Shown here piece after piece: positions 54,846 to 64,000 of a stretch of 64,000 nucleotides of DNA. Each line of letters opens with the position of its first letter. Position 1 is the stretch's first letter. The position numbers and the translations under genes are program-made. Below the pieces are notes generated by a model. The model ran no database searches. It saw only the letters and a list, made by a program, of their open reading frames with translations, and was not told the origin of the DNA. This DNA comes from Melieria omissa (taxonomy: Eukaryota > Arthropoda > Insecta > Diptera > Ulidiidae). Location of the stretch: NCBI GenBank assembly GCA_963971225.1, contig OZ020269.1, positions 11,246,701-11,310,700 of the forward strand, in the 5' to 3' direction.

Positions 54846-55094
54846 TACATGTATTACTTTTGAAAATGCCGAATATGGCAAATATTTGACTAGCTATTGC
54901 CTACAGTTTTGTCTGTATGGATGTAATATACAGCTTTAACTTTTACTAAATACCTCAAATTTAAGTTTCTTGCACCCTTATTTATTGCTTACAAGCTCTT
55001 GTAATATGTATTTATTCAATAGAATTAAAAAAAATTTATTCCCAAAACGATTTTACCTTTTGAATTCCCTAATTTCAAGAATTTTAAAAGTAAC

Positions 55095-55341
55095 GCAAAC
55101 CTAGAATTGAAGTGTCAGGCTTATATGAGCTAAATTACAGAAAACATTTGTTAAAAAAAGTACAAAAACTGTATAAAATGTAAAATTTATAAATGCAATA
55201 TAATTCTAACATTCCATTACAGGATAACATAAAATAATGGAGTTGAAAACCTTTTCGGTTTAACACCATTTAAAATCTTTAGCTTAACCTTAATATCCAG
55301 AAGTGAGCCTCACAGTCTCAGGCTCACTTCTGGATATTAAG
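55095..55341 (+). mobile_element. small MITE, copy 1, with a 22-bp stem hairpin at its end
   Basis: A segment of about 245 bp that recurs inverted at 57657-57890. Shared blocks are tcaggcttatatgagct, acaaatgttt or its variant acatttgtt, accatttaaaatctttag and agaagtgagcct. This copy ends in a perfect palindrome at 55289-55341. Non-coding. Confidence 0.7.
55289..55341. repeat. perfect 22-bp inverted repeat with 9-base loop
   Basis: The arms at 55289-55310 and 55320-55341 are exact inverses (core tccagaagtgagcct), loop cacagtctc. It lies 17 bp from the mariner that starts at 55359. Confidence 0.9.
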
Positions 55342-55358
55342 AAACCAAGTTAATGGTA

Positions 55359-55916
55359 CGAGGGCGGGTCAATAAGTCCGTGACTTTTTGAATTTCCCGC
55401 TTCTTAATTGAAATGGCAACACTGCTCCCGTCAACAGTCATCTGTCAGTTGACTCTTGTCAAAAATTGAACAAGCTGCGACATTTAGTTTGTTTTTGATA
55501 GCCGTTAATATCAGACTACCGCGTTGACTGAGAAGAAAATGGAAAAAACTGAATTTCGTGTGCACGGGTGCACACATGTGCAGTTTCCATGGCAAAAATC
55601 CATGAATTGGGCTACGAATTGCTCCCTCATCCCGCCTATTCACCCGATCTAGCCACAAGTGCCTATTTCTTGTGCACAAACTTGAAGAAATGGCTCGGCG
55701 GAAGGAGCTTTGCCTCCAATGACGAAGTCATCTCACAAACAAATGCCTATTTTGAAGACCTCGACAAATCATATTTTTCGGAAGGGATAACAAACTGGAG
55801 AAACGTTGGGCTAAGTGTACAGATCTCAAAGGAGACTACGTTGAAAAATAAAATACCTTTTTATCTAAAAACCTGTGTTTCATTCAAAAAGTCACGGACT
55901 TATTGACCCGCCCTCG
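55359..55916 (+). mobile_element. internally deleted mariner with inverted ends and a mutated catalytic residue
   Basis: The ends cgagggcgggtcaataagtc (55359) and inverse (ending 55916) extend to about 34 bp and are flanked by TA at 55357-55358 and 55917-55918. The retained frame (about 55585-55906, +) is the transposase C-terminus: AKIHELGYELLPHPAYSPDLA, LKKWLGG, AYFEDLDKSYFSEGI. The third catalytic Asp is changed (TSAYF where family members have SDYF). The interior of about 700 bp is deleted. Confidence 0.88.
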
Positions 55917-55918
55917 TA

Positions 55919-56566
55919 ATAAGTGCTTTGGGAAAAGGTAATATTATTACTGATGGTTATTACTTTCGTGGAAAGTAGTAAGTTGTATTACTTGCTTTCG
56001 CCAAAAGTAATAACATCACGTAATATATTATGTTACATATTATATGAATTCCACCACTGGTTTTAACCATATCTATTGGCTCATTAGTCCGATAACGGGT
56101 TAAGACCCATCAGCTCGCAATTATTTATGTGAGTCAAATTTGTTTTATTTTTCGGCGAGTTGGAAGGATTTGCATTAAAAGTTACTTCTCACTCACAGGT
56201 TTGTCATATTTTTCTAAACTAGAAACCACCGGAAGACTTAATGTTTTTTGTTTTTATTTTTGAGTTACAATTTGACCTAATAGAGGTGTAAATGGTTACG
56301 TTATTCTTGAAAAGATCTTCGATTTTCGTGAATGCAGACGTATAACAAAAATGCTTTTAATTAATTGTTGCTTAGTTAAAATCGAAGTTTTAATTGCGAG
56401 TTTATCGAGATTTGGTTTACTTCCACGTAAACAGTGCTGCCAAGTTGTGGTTGGCTTGATTTTGCGCTTCCTTCACATCAGCTGTTATCCGCCTAGAGCG
56501 CGTTTTTGATTATATTTCTACGTTTGGTTTTGATTACATTTTATTTAGTTACAACAAAGTGTTTTA
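55919..56566. other. upstream region of the thymidylate kinase gene
   Basis: No TATA box or other gene seen. The part at 56430-56510 is less AT-rich and is likely promoter plus 5' UTR of a housekeeping-type gene. Confidence 0.45.
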
Positions 56567-57475
56567 ATGCAAGAAATGGTAAGTCAGGTTTGAATGAATA
56601 TTGATTATATCTAAGATTGAGGTTTATTTTAGAACAACGGAGTTTTGCGCGGTGCTCTCATTGTGCTGGAGGGTTGTGACCGCAGCGGCAAAAGCACCTT
56701 AAGCCGTATGCTTTGTAAGTGATTAGAAGTCAAACTGTACAATTGCGTGTAGTAATAACATATTTGTACACTTTCAGTTGAATATCTGCAGTCGCGCGAT
56801 GTGCTCGCCAAGCATATGTTCTTTCCCGAGCGATCATCACCCATTGGCCAAACCATTAATGCCTACCTGCGTAATCAGAGTGATCTGCCGGACGAAGTTA
56901 TACATCTGCTGTTTACGGCTAATCGTTGGGAATTCAAAAATCAAATGGAGCAGCTGCTGACGTGTGGCACAACGCTGGTGGTCGATCGCTATTCGTACTC
57001 GGGTGCGGCTTACAGTGTGGCTAAAGGTTGGTCGGCGATTATATTTTTGTGTTGAAATCCAAACGTGCTAACGGCTGTGGTTGACAGGTTTGAATTACGA
57101 CTGGTGCATGACGCCCGAAAAGGGTCTACTGCGGCCCGATGCTGTGTTCTATCTTAAGGCGCCCATAGAAAAGCTGTTGGAACGTGGCAATTTTGGCGAG
57201 GAAAGGTTTGTGCGCATAGTTTAGTGTTGTTTGCATACACTTGCTGAATAATACTCAGCCTGATTTTTTTTTAAATATGTATATGTAGATATGAGAAAGC
57301 AGATTTCCAGCGAAAAGTGGCCGCTGTCTTTGATGGTATTTACCAGAGGGAGCAAAGTTATTGGCACGAAGTCGATGCTACACAGTCGCTGGACAATATA
57401 CTGTCGGAGATAGGAGCGCGCACCTTAAAAGTGCTGGAGCAAGTGCAACACAACCCGCTGAGCGTGTTGCAATAG
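56567..57475 (+). CDS. DTYMK: thymidylate kinase (dTMP kinase)
   Basis: Exons: 56567-56578, 56633-56714, 56778-57026, 57088-57205 and 57289-57475; all phases agree; 215 codons, close to the usual 205-215. The enzyme phosphorylates dTMP to dTDP with ATP, the step shared by de novo and salvage dTTP synthesis. Seen: P-loop [11 protein letters not shown] (residues 16-26), FPER (47-50), LLFTANRWE (75-83), [11 protein letters not shown] (101-111), KGLNYDWC (114-121) and the LID region [12 protein letters not shown] near 150-160. Every catalytic motif is present, including the DR before the P-loop Lys and the DRY motif. A second in-frame ATG (56576) could also start translation. The gene is flanked by two inverted MITE copies and lies about 600 bp from a divergent paralogue on the other strand. 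Confidence 0.95.
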
Positions 57476-57656
57476 CACATCGAAATATATGTATTATAGA
57501 TATTGCAAAAACTAGATAAGTATAAAGAAAATAACTTCATGGTTATTTCGCATCGAAATGGCAATATGTTCAATGTATGTTCAAATGAGGATAAAATGAA
57601 GGAGCAGAGTAATTAAACGCATACCTGATGAACACAGTAGAAGTTGTCATACTGAC

Positions 57657-57890
57657 CCTAATTCCCAGAAGTGAGCCTCAGAGTCTCACTAAAGATTTCA
57701 AATGGTGATAAATCCAAAAGATTTTCGATTCCATTATCTTATGAAATCCTCTAATGGAATATTAGAATTAATTTGCATTTATAAATTTAACATTTCAGAC
57801 AGATTTTTCTTACTTTTTAAACAAATGTTTTCAGTAATTGAGCTCATATAAGCCTGACAGTCTGTCACTTCTGGGTTAACGTTTTAAAAT
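57657..57890 (-). mobile_element. small MITE, copy 2 (inverted relative to copy 1)
   Basis: Ends cccagaagtgagcctcagag and ...tgtcacttctggg are short inverted repeats. It matches the element at 55095-55341 in the opposite orientation. It lies about 180 bp after the thymidylate kinase stop. Non-coding. Confidence 0.7.
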
Positions 57891-57977
57891 TCTGAAAATT
57901 AGGGTTAATTTTCACATAAATTTGAAAATAAAATACAAATTGTGATATTTAATTGCCAGAAAAAGAAACTACAAATG

Positions 57978-57983
57978 TTTTAT
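57978..57983 (-). terminator. poly(A) signal of the left kinase-like paralogue
   Basis: AATAAA on the minus strand about 110 nt after the stop at 58093. Confidence 0.6.
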
Positions 57984-58092
57984 TGAATTCTTTCACAACA
58001 ATCGCAATTTTTTTCCCCCTTGGAAAGAACTAAGTATTCTTGCACAGAGAAATCAATTAGTTTCTTACGGTTTCGAATTGGTTGTGAAAGAA

Positions 58093-58934
58093 TTAAAAGG
58101 AAATAGTTTTTAGAGGTTGATTTTTAACAGCTTGCAACACGTCCTTGGTCATTTCAAGAATCTGAAGTCTAATGTCAGTCTCATTCAACTTGCCAGCGGT
58201 GTTGATTGTTTTCCAGTCATTGCCAACCATGAGCTTTATTTCTTCAAATGTGTCGGCCAAACGCTTATGACCTGCAGCCTCAAAAATCCTGCTGAAAGTT
58301 AGAAAGCATTTTTTAAAGTATATTAAGTTGTAGCAAGTACTAATGCCAATACCAGCGCTCGTCTGCGTATATTCTTTGATCCAGCATCTCTGGGGGCGTA
58401 TTCAGGTAGAAAACAACATCCGGACGCAACAAATCGGTCTCAAGTATACGACACCATTGAAAATCGAGACCTAATGAATGTGCCAGCAAATAAAAGTTGA
58501 AAATGATTGATGTATGATGATTGAGATGAATGATTGAGTATCGACTATGACACCTCTAGCCACACCACAAGCTATCCCAGTGTATGAATACATGTCCACG
58601 ATTAACGTTTTGCCCGACATCAGTTTGCTCCGCATGTCTGCTTTAAAATGGAAACGCTCTGAAGCGAAGGCCAACTGCACGCCTTTACTGCACGTCTCGA
58701 TTTCTTTACATAAATACTTATTCACATATTCGCCAACATCCGTTGTCGGTCGGCGCTCGGGGAACGCCATAACATGCAGCGGTGTGTCCGCAAGGTCTTT
58801 CACTTAAAGTTAGATGTATGTATGTAATTATTTGTAACTTACGCCCGAGACACATCCTCACCCAAGAAATCAATGTATTTTGATTTTCCAACACTATCAA
58901 GGCCTTCAAACACAATAAAAGCTCCGCGATAACA
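58093..58934 (-). CDS. divergent thymidylate-kinase-like protein, left copy (first exon not found)
   Basis: Exons in transcript order: 58934-58862, 58802-58554, 58470-58353 and 58291-58093. Lengths 249 and 118 and all intron phases equal those of exons 3 and 4 of the canonical dTMP kinase next door, so the two are paralogues. No stop interrupts the 212 codons. The short first exon with the ATG was not found; in the canonical gene it is only 12 nt, and here a mariner relic lies upstream. Motifs: FEGLDSVGKSKY (P-loop), MAFPERRPTTDVGEYVNKYL, LAFASERFHFK, VDMYSYTGIACGVARG, DFQWCRILETDLLRPDVVFYL. The P-loop Gly-Lys-Ser is kept, but Arg of the first DR motif is Ser and Arg of DRY is Met. It may bind nucleotide but be a poor or altered kinase. 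Near-identical copy inverted at 63.3 kb. Confidence 0.85.
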
Positions 58935-59017
58935 CTGCGAAATTAATAAAATTTGATGATTCTATTGTTCGTAGCGGTTAATCGATTCGAATTGTAACTG
59001 TAATTCACTCTAAATAT

Positions 59018-59400
59018 CAGTATGAGTCATTTGACTAAAATGTAAACAACATAGTTTCTTTGTGTTTTAACCATTTGAACTTTTGCCCAATAAAACGCAA
59101 TTTGCAGGAAGGGCTGATCTTTCGGCACAATGACACCCGGTCACATGGTGCAACAGACATGGATGTCTGTTGTAGGATGTAGGACATAGGATGTCCTACC
59201 CCACCCCACCCACCCGGCGTATTCACTTGTTCCGGTCGATGACTTCCGGCCTGGCCGAGCGGCACTTCACTTATTACGAAGAAGTCAAAAATTGGCTTGA
59301 TGCTCAAATCGTCTCAAAAGATATGGAATTTTTTCAACGCGTAGACCATTAAAACATGAAAAAAGTCGTAGATAACGATGGACAATAGTTTGTATAAAAT
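59018..59400 (+). pseudogene. mariner relic in the left arm
   Basis: The start (atatcagtatgagtcatttg at 59018) resembles the mariner end at 24.9 kb. A badly decayed C-terminal transposase reads on the plus strand in several frames: NLQEGLIFRHNDTRSHGAT, then FTCSGR, then LMLKSSQKIWNFFN, ending KKVVDNDGQ. The same relic occurs in the right arm, so it predates the duplication. It sits upstream of the kinase-like gene and might have displaced or supplied its promoter. Confidence 0.75.
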
Positions 59401-59892
59401 GCATTTGGCCAATTTTGCTGAGAAAGCGTATAAATTACAAAAGAACCCAAGAATTTATTTGTGCTCGCACATCAATGACACTCGATGCGATTGCAGTATT
59501 AATAAGTAAGCTTTCTAATTTCTTTATTTGTCCAGTTTTCGCTGCACTGCACCTTACCATTTTTATATACCAATCAAATACTGCTTTGACTTTTTGTTGG
59601 GTTAATGGGGATCCGTCAACTGATTTGTGTGCAGTGCTGATCAAAACTGTTTCAGTTTTCATCGAATGTGTCGAAGAAATTTCACACTTATCACTTATCA
59701 TCATTTTACACTTATCATGTTGCGATAATTCTTGGGTAAGTAAATGCAAAGCTTTTGTAGACAAAAGAAAATTATTTTTTCTGGCAAATTTAAGTTAGTA
59801 TAAAGTGCATTCCCACACGCGTTGGCAAATTTGAATCAAAAACACGCGCGTTGACAGTAATCAGAATTGCACTTTTTGCATTGAAAGATAAC

Positions 59893-60627
59893 ACTGTGCG
59901 ACAATTTTGGGGTCATGGAATCTAACCCGGAACCGACCAAGACTAATCAATAGTACTCTCATAGAGTAACAAAACCCTAGCTGGGTTTTGCAAAGTTAGT
60001 TGCCTTTTACAAGTTACAGCCGTGTAAAGTTTCTGTGTATTAGGGTTTTTATAACCAGATTTTTCTTTAAAAGTCTTAAGATATTCAAAATTTTGTATTG
60101 CTGTCTTAAGAAAACTTGCTGCTAATGCTTAGATGAACAAATTCTCTGGACACTGTGTAACAAAATTATTACACCTTATCGAAATTTTGGGGGCCAATGT
60201 TACAAAAATCTAGGTTTTTTGATTGTAATAAAAAAATACGTGTTATTTACTCTATTAATATTAATGCAAAAACGCATTTGTTTTGCCAATAATAAAAAAA
60301 AATTGCTAAAACCTTTAACGTTGGTTTTTGCAAAATAAAGTGAAAAAATGTTCAAGTCTAAATTTGAAATTTTATTATACACATATGATTTTTTTTTATT
60401 TTAACGAGGAGGAAGCATCAAAAGCCGAAACCTTAACACACTAAACCTCCTCATGTCACAGACCGGAATCCCCTCCAGACACTACCGTTAAGTATTACAT
60501 CAGAGGGCGGTTTTGAGCGCTCGGCTCACAGTATCGTTTTGCTGTCAAGTTAGTCGCTAGTTGCACTTACTAGGCTCCCGCACCGTAGGTCGTAAATAGG
60601 TCCCTCCCTATATTGTACACATATGTA
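59893..60627. other. spacer of the inverted duplication, left part
   Basis: Non-coding. A less AT-rich stretch at 60405-60600 looks like a fragment of some repeat but I cannot name it. Confidence 0.45.
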
Positions 60628-61541
60628 TAGGGTTTTCCAACAAGAGGTGTTATTGGTATTCAAAGAAAAATGCTATTTTTTGAGATAAATGATCGGATGT
60701 TTATTTCATAATAAAGAGGAAGGTATGCCGTTAATAATGAAAAACAACATCAGCCAAATGGCCACCACGACCACGCTTACAGGACCATATCCTTTTCATG
60801 AAATTTTCCATAACCAAATCGCAAAGTGGCTGCCCTATGTCCTCGATAACCTCACGAATTCTATCTTTGAGGTCTTGAATCGACGCTGGGCTGTTGGTGT
60901 ACAACTTATCTTTCACGTGGCCCTAAAGGAAGAAGTCGCAAGGTGTTAAATCATAAGATCTCGGTGGCCAATTGTGATCACCTCTTCCAGAGATAACACG
61001 GTTCGGAAGCTTTTCCCGTAAAAGAGCAATGGTTTCGTTGCTTGTGTGGCACGTAGCGCCGTCTTGTTGAAAGTAAACGTTGTCCAGATCAATACCATCC
61101 AACTCCGACCATAAACAATCATTAATCATCTCTCGATAGCGCAATCCATTCACCGTAACTGTTGATCCAACCTCATTTTCGAAAAAGTAAGGTCTAATGA
61201 CCCCGTCGGACCATAAACCGCACCTTCACATCTTCACACCTTCTTCACATCACTAACTTGTCCCAACAGCTCGAATTTTTCCACCAATTTCTGTATTGCG
61301 GTCCGACAAGGTGCTTCACGACGACCCAAAAATGCTTTAGTTTTGCGAACTGTGACTGCAAGATTTTCACCATTTTGTAGTGAATTTTAATATTTTCAAT
61401 GCGTTGCTGAAGCGTGTAGCGTTTCATTTTTAGTAATGGCGTAGTTTCTACTTGTCAAATGTCAAAGAATAAAAGCTTCAAAAGTGACAGCTACCGATAT
61501 ACTGGGTGATTCAAAATAACACCTCTTGTTGGAAAACCCTA
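60628..61541 (-). mobile_element. D,D41D (rosa-type) mariner relic in the spacer
   Basis: The ends tagggttttccaacaagagg and inverse (about 28 bp identical) are flanked by TA at 60626-60627 and 61542-61543. The transposase on the minus strand is broken: N-terminus MKRYTLQQRIENIKIHY (61427 on) with later parts in another frame, a large gap, then DGVIRPYFFENEVG, YFQQDGATCHTS and WPPRSYDLTPCDFF. From the Asp of QQDGA to the Asp of PCDFF there are 41 residues between, the D,D41D spacing known from the rosa mariners of Ceratitis. C-terminal pieces follow at 60916-60731. 914 bp against about 1.3 kb for a full element. Confidence 0.85.
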
Positions 61542-61543
61542 TA

Positions 61544-62410
61544 TTTCAGTGTGTTTGAAAAGCATCGTTTTCTCCTAAAAGAATCCTCCGGTTGCGTTTG
61601 CCGGCTTCACCAACAAATTTCCGCCAGTATGGCTTCAGGAGATTCCTTGCCTTTGTACCTGAGCAAATAAATTCGCTTTTTACAATGAAAATTTTAATTA
61701 ATTAAAATATGTGTTTATGGTAGTAATAATAAAATAATAATTTACTGGCACGACAGCCCGCTTACGCGAGACTAAGGCCTAGCTTCCCGCAACCACCCGT
61801 GTTGTGCGTGTGAATTTTGTACGCGGGTGGCCGGTTCCGAACGGCAGGTTGGGAGCTTTTTCCTTGACAAATTTTGTCGGTGCTTTGAAATTGTTTGAGA
61901 ATTTATTTAAATTTTTTTTCGATTCGGGCAACCTTGTGACCTACCTATGAAATCGTTCGGTGCGATATTTCTGTTCGCTAGGTTGAGCCGACAAAGTTTG
62001 TCGAAATTGGGGCAATCGTGTGATCCAAATAAAAAATGTTTTGCTCAATTGACAACTTCTGCGTAGTCAATGCCCGACCAGATCGGGCTATGATCGGCGC
62101 ATTTGCGGCAGTCGTGGAACCTTAGTTTTAGAATGCACAGAGATTTGTGTGTTCACAGAAAACTGCATGGAGTCCTCACTGTACGTGCCAAATTGTGCTG
62201 ACTGGCGCACATTGGCAAAGCAGCCAAACTTAATTTTTATGTTCAGTTTCCTAATGTGCATTGTTAAAAGATTCAGAAAATGCATTTTTTATATTAAAAA
62301 CCCGCATTTCATCGTGTTGAAGAAACCCAAATTTTCTTCTCTATAGCGTAAATGTGGAGTCCAAGGTATCAAAAAAACAAACGAAAAACACCACTGAATT
62401 CTTTGAAAAA
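61544..62410. other. spacer of the inverted duplication, right part
   Basis: No gene recognised. The part at 61745-62000 is richer in GC (gcccgcttacgcgagactaa, ccaacctgccgttcggaa on the minus strand) and contains acaaattttgtcgg and acaaagtttgtcg; it resembles a transposon fragment of unknown type. Confidence 0.4.
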
Positions 62411-62889
62411 TTATCTTTCAATGCAATTGTGATTACTGTCAACGCGCGTGTTTTTGATTCAAATTTGCCAACGCGTGTGGGAATGCACTTTATACTAACT
62501 TAAATTTGCCAAAATAAAGAATTTTCTTTTGTCTACAAAAGCTTTTTATTTACTTACCCAAGAATTATCGCAACATGATAAGTGTAACTTTATATAGACA
62601 CATTCGATGAAAACTAGCTTCAGTTTTGATCAGCACTGCACACAAATCAGTCGACGGATTCCCATTAACCCAACAAAAAGTCAAAGCAGTATTTGATTGG
62701 TATAAAAAAATGGTAAAGTGCAGTACAGCAAAAGACTTGAAAACTAAAAAAAATTAGAAAGCTTACTTATTATAACTGCAATCGCATCGAGTGTCATTGA
62801 TGTGCGAGCACAAATAAGTTCTTGGGTTCTTTTGTAATTTATACACTTTCTCAGCGAAACTGGCCAAATGCATTTTATACAAACTATTG

Positions 62890-63235
62890 TCCATCGTTAT
62901 CTACGACTTTTTTCATGTTTTAATGGTCTACGCGTTGAAAAAATTCCATATCTTTTGAGACGATTTGAGCATGAAGCCAATTTTTGACTTCTTCGTAATA
63001 AGTGAAGTGCCGCTCGGCCAGACCGGAAGTCATCGACCGGAACAAGTGAATACGCGGGTGGGTGCGGTGGGGTAGGACATCCTATTAAAATGTCTGTTGC
63101 ACCATGTGACCGGGTTTCATTGTGCCGAAAGATCAGCGCTTCCTGCAAATTGCATTTTATTGGGACACATTTTGACATGGTTAAAGCACAAAGAAACTAT
63201 GTTGTTTACATTTTAGTAAAATGACTAATACTGAT
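62890..63235 (-). pseudogene. mariner relic in the right arm
   Basis: Counterpart of the relic at 59018-59400. The minus strand reads NLQEALIFRHNETRSHGATD and later the same terminal blocks, again in several frames. Confidence 0.7.
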
Positions 63236-63313
63236 ATTTAGAGTGAATTACATTTACGGTTCAATTCGATTAACCACTACGAACAATAAAATCAAATTTT
63301 ATTAATTTTGCAG

Positions 63314-64000
63314 TGTTCTCGCGGAGCTTTTATTGTTTTTGAAGGCCTTGATAGTGTTGGAAAATCAAAATACATTGATTTTTTGGGTGAGGATGTGTCT
63401 CGGGAGTAAGTTACAAATAATTACATACATACATCTAACTTTAAGTGAAAGACCTTGCGGACACACCGCTGCATGTTATGGCGTTCCCCGAGCGCAGACC
63501 GACCACAACGGATGTTGGTGAATATGTGAATAAGTATTTATTTAAGGAAATCGAGACGTGCAGTAGAGGCGTGCAGTTGGCCTTCACTTCAGAGCGTTTC
63601 CATTTTAAAGCAGACATGCGGAACAAATTGATGTCGGGCAAAACGTTAATCGTGGACATGTATTCATACACTGGGATAGCTTGCGGTGTAGCTAGAGGTG
63701 TCATAGTCGATACTCAATCCTTAGTTTTATAGTTTCATTTTCAACTTTTATTTGCTGGCACATTCATTAGGTCTCGATTTTCAATGGTGTCGTATGCTTG
63801 AGACTGATTTGTTGCGTCCGGATGTTGTTTTCCAACTGATTACGCCCCCAGAGATGCTGGTTCAAAGAATAGACGCAGACGAGCGCTGGTACAACTAGCA
63901 TTAGTACTTGCTACAACAACAACCTTTATATACTCTATGAAATGCTTTCTAACTTTCAGCAGGTTTTTTGAAGCTGCAGGTCATAAGAAATTGGCCGACA
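63314..64000 (+). CDS. divergent thymidylate-kinase-like protein, right copy (partial at both ends)
   Basis: Exons: 63314-63386, 63446-63697, 63771-63888 and 63960 onward, cut at the window end. Lengths match the left copy except for one extra codon in the second (three Thr in RRPTTTDVGEY against two). The frame is open throughout what is visible. Motifs as in the left copy: FEGLDSVGKSKY, LMSGKTLIVDMYSYTGIACG, LDFQWCRMLETDLLRPDVVF. The same two arginines are replaced. Differences from the left copy include Phe for Cys in NKYLFKE, Asn for Ser in DMRNKLMSG, and QLITPPEMLVQRID for YLNTPPEMLDQRIY, so the copies have begun to diverge in the LID half. The first exon was not found. The gene is transcribed away from the left copy. 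Confidence 0.83.

Larger units (their letters stand above)
58093..59892 (-). repeat. left arm of a large inverted duplication
   Basis: The arm contains the kinase-like gene, a mariner relic and about 450 bp of unannotated DNA. It matches, as reverse complement, 62411 to the right end of the window with small indels. The inner end is at ttgcattgaaagataac (59876-59892). How far the arm extends to the left of 58.28 kb cannot be seen, because the partner is cut by the window end. Confidence 0.92.
62411..64000 (+). repeat. right arm of the large inverted duplication (cut by the window end)
   Basis: Reverse complement of 58.28-59.89 kb. The inner end is ttatctttcaatgcaatt at 62411. Differences from the left arm are scattered substitutions and small indels, including one extra codon in the kinase-like gene and deletions in the mariner relic. 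Confidence 0.92.

Noticed and set aside
58840..58862. Donor gtaagt at about 58842-58847 (and its counterpart at 63406) for the first visible kinase-like exon
   Set aside because: It gives phase 2, which clashes with the following exon; the gtgagg donor at 58861 gives phase 1, the same as in the canonical gene.
60405..60600. Possible tRNA, SINE or LINE head in a GC-richer stretch
   Set aside because: I could not find A and B box motifs at the right spacing or a cloverleaf, and cannot name a family.

Overview
The window is eukaryotic and reads as AT-rich genomic DNA of a cyclorrhaphan fly. The evidence is short GT-AG introns (56-73 bp), CAG/CAA-encoded polyglutamine, a CPAP1-type cuticle protein gene, a 17.6/297-type LTR retrotransposon with a Ser-tRNA-like primer site, a BEL/Pao relic, a Jockey-type LINE and many mariner copies. 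One mariner has the D,D41D spacing of the rosa group first described from Ceratitis, so a tephritid fruit fly is my best guess; this is inference, not proof.

Layout. 1-5.5 kb: a minus-strand gypsy-type element (pol cut by the window edge, gag, leader, PBS, 5' LTR) lying next to or inside a BEL/Pao gag relic (5.54-6.9 kb). 7.0-8.5 kb: a Tc1-like scrap and an internally deleted mariner. 9.8-10.5 kb: a small intronless gene for a secreted acidic protein with TATA box, initiator and poly(A) signal. 10.5-24.8 kb: gene-poor DNA with a 1.3 kb AACTC-type array, an (AAAAG)n block, a (TTTTA)n block and AT-rich duplications. 24.8-29.0 kb: a host segment repeated three times, carrying three mariners, one of which holds a nested mariner and a MITE. 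32.2-33.2 kb: a 5'-truncated LINE. 34.1-40.5 kb (+): a six-exon CPAP1-like gene, 1563 codons. 43.6-51.0 kb (-): a nine-exon gene for a nuclear protein with an extended PHD finger of RAI1/TCF20 type, 1654 codons, convergent with the CPAP1 gene. 54.4-58 kb: a pogo-like MITE, a deleted mariner and two inverted copies of a small MITE around a five-exon canonical thymidylate kinase gene. 58.1-64 kb: two copies of a divergent thymidylate-kinase-like gene, head to head, in a large inverted duplication whose 2.5 kb spacer carries a deleted D,D41D mariner.

I derived the splice models by hand from GT/AG sites and phase continuity. Every junction in the CPAP1, ePHD and thymidylate kinase genes keeps frame. 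The most notable observations are the inverted pair of kinase paralogues that lack the arginines of both DR motifs but keep the exon lengths of the neighbouring canonical kinase, and the tandem host unit in which two different mariner families entered almost the same TA. I saw no CRISPR array, rRNA or tRNA gene and nothing prokaryotic.
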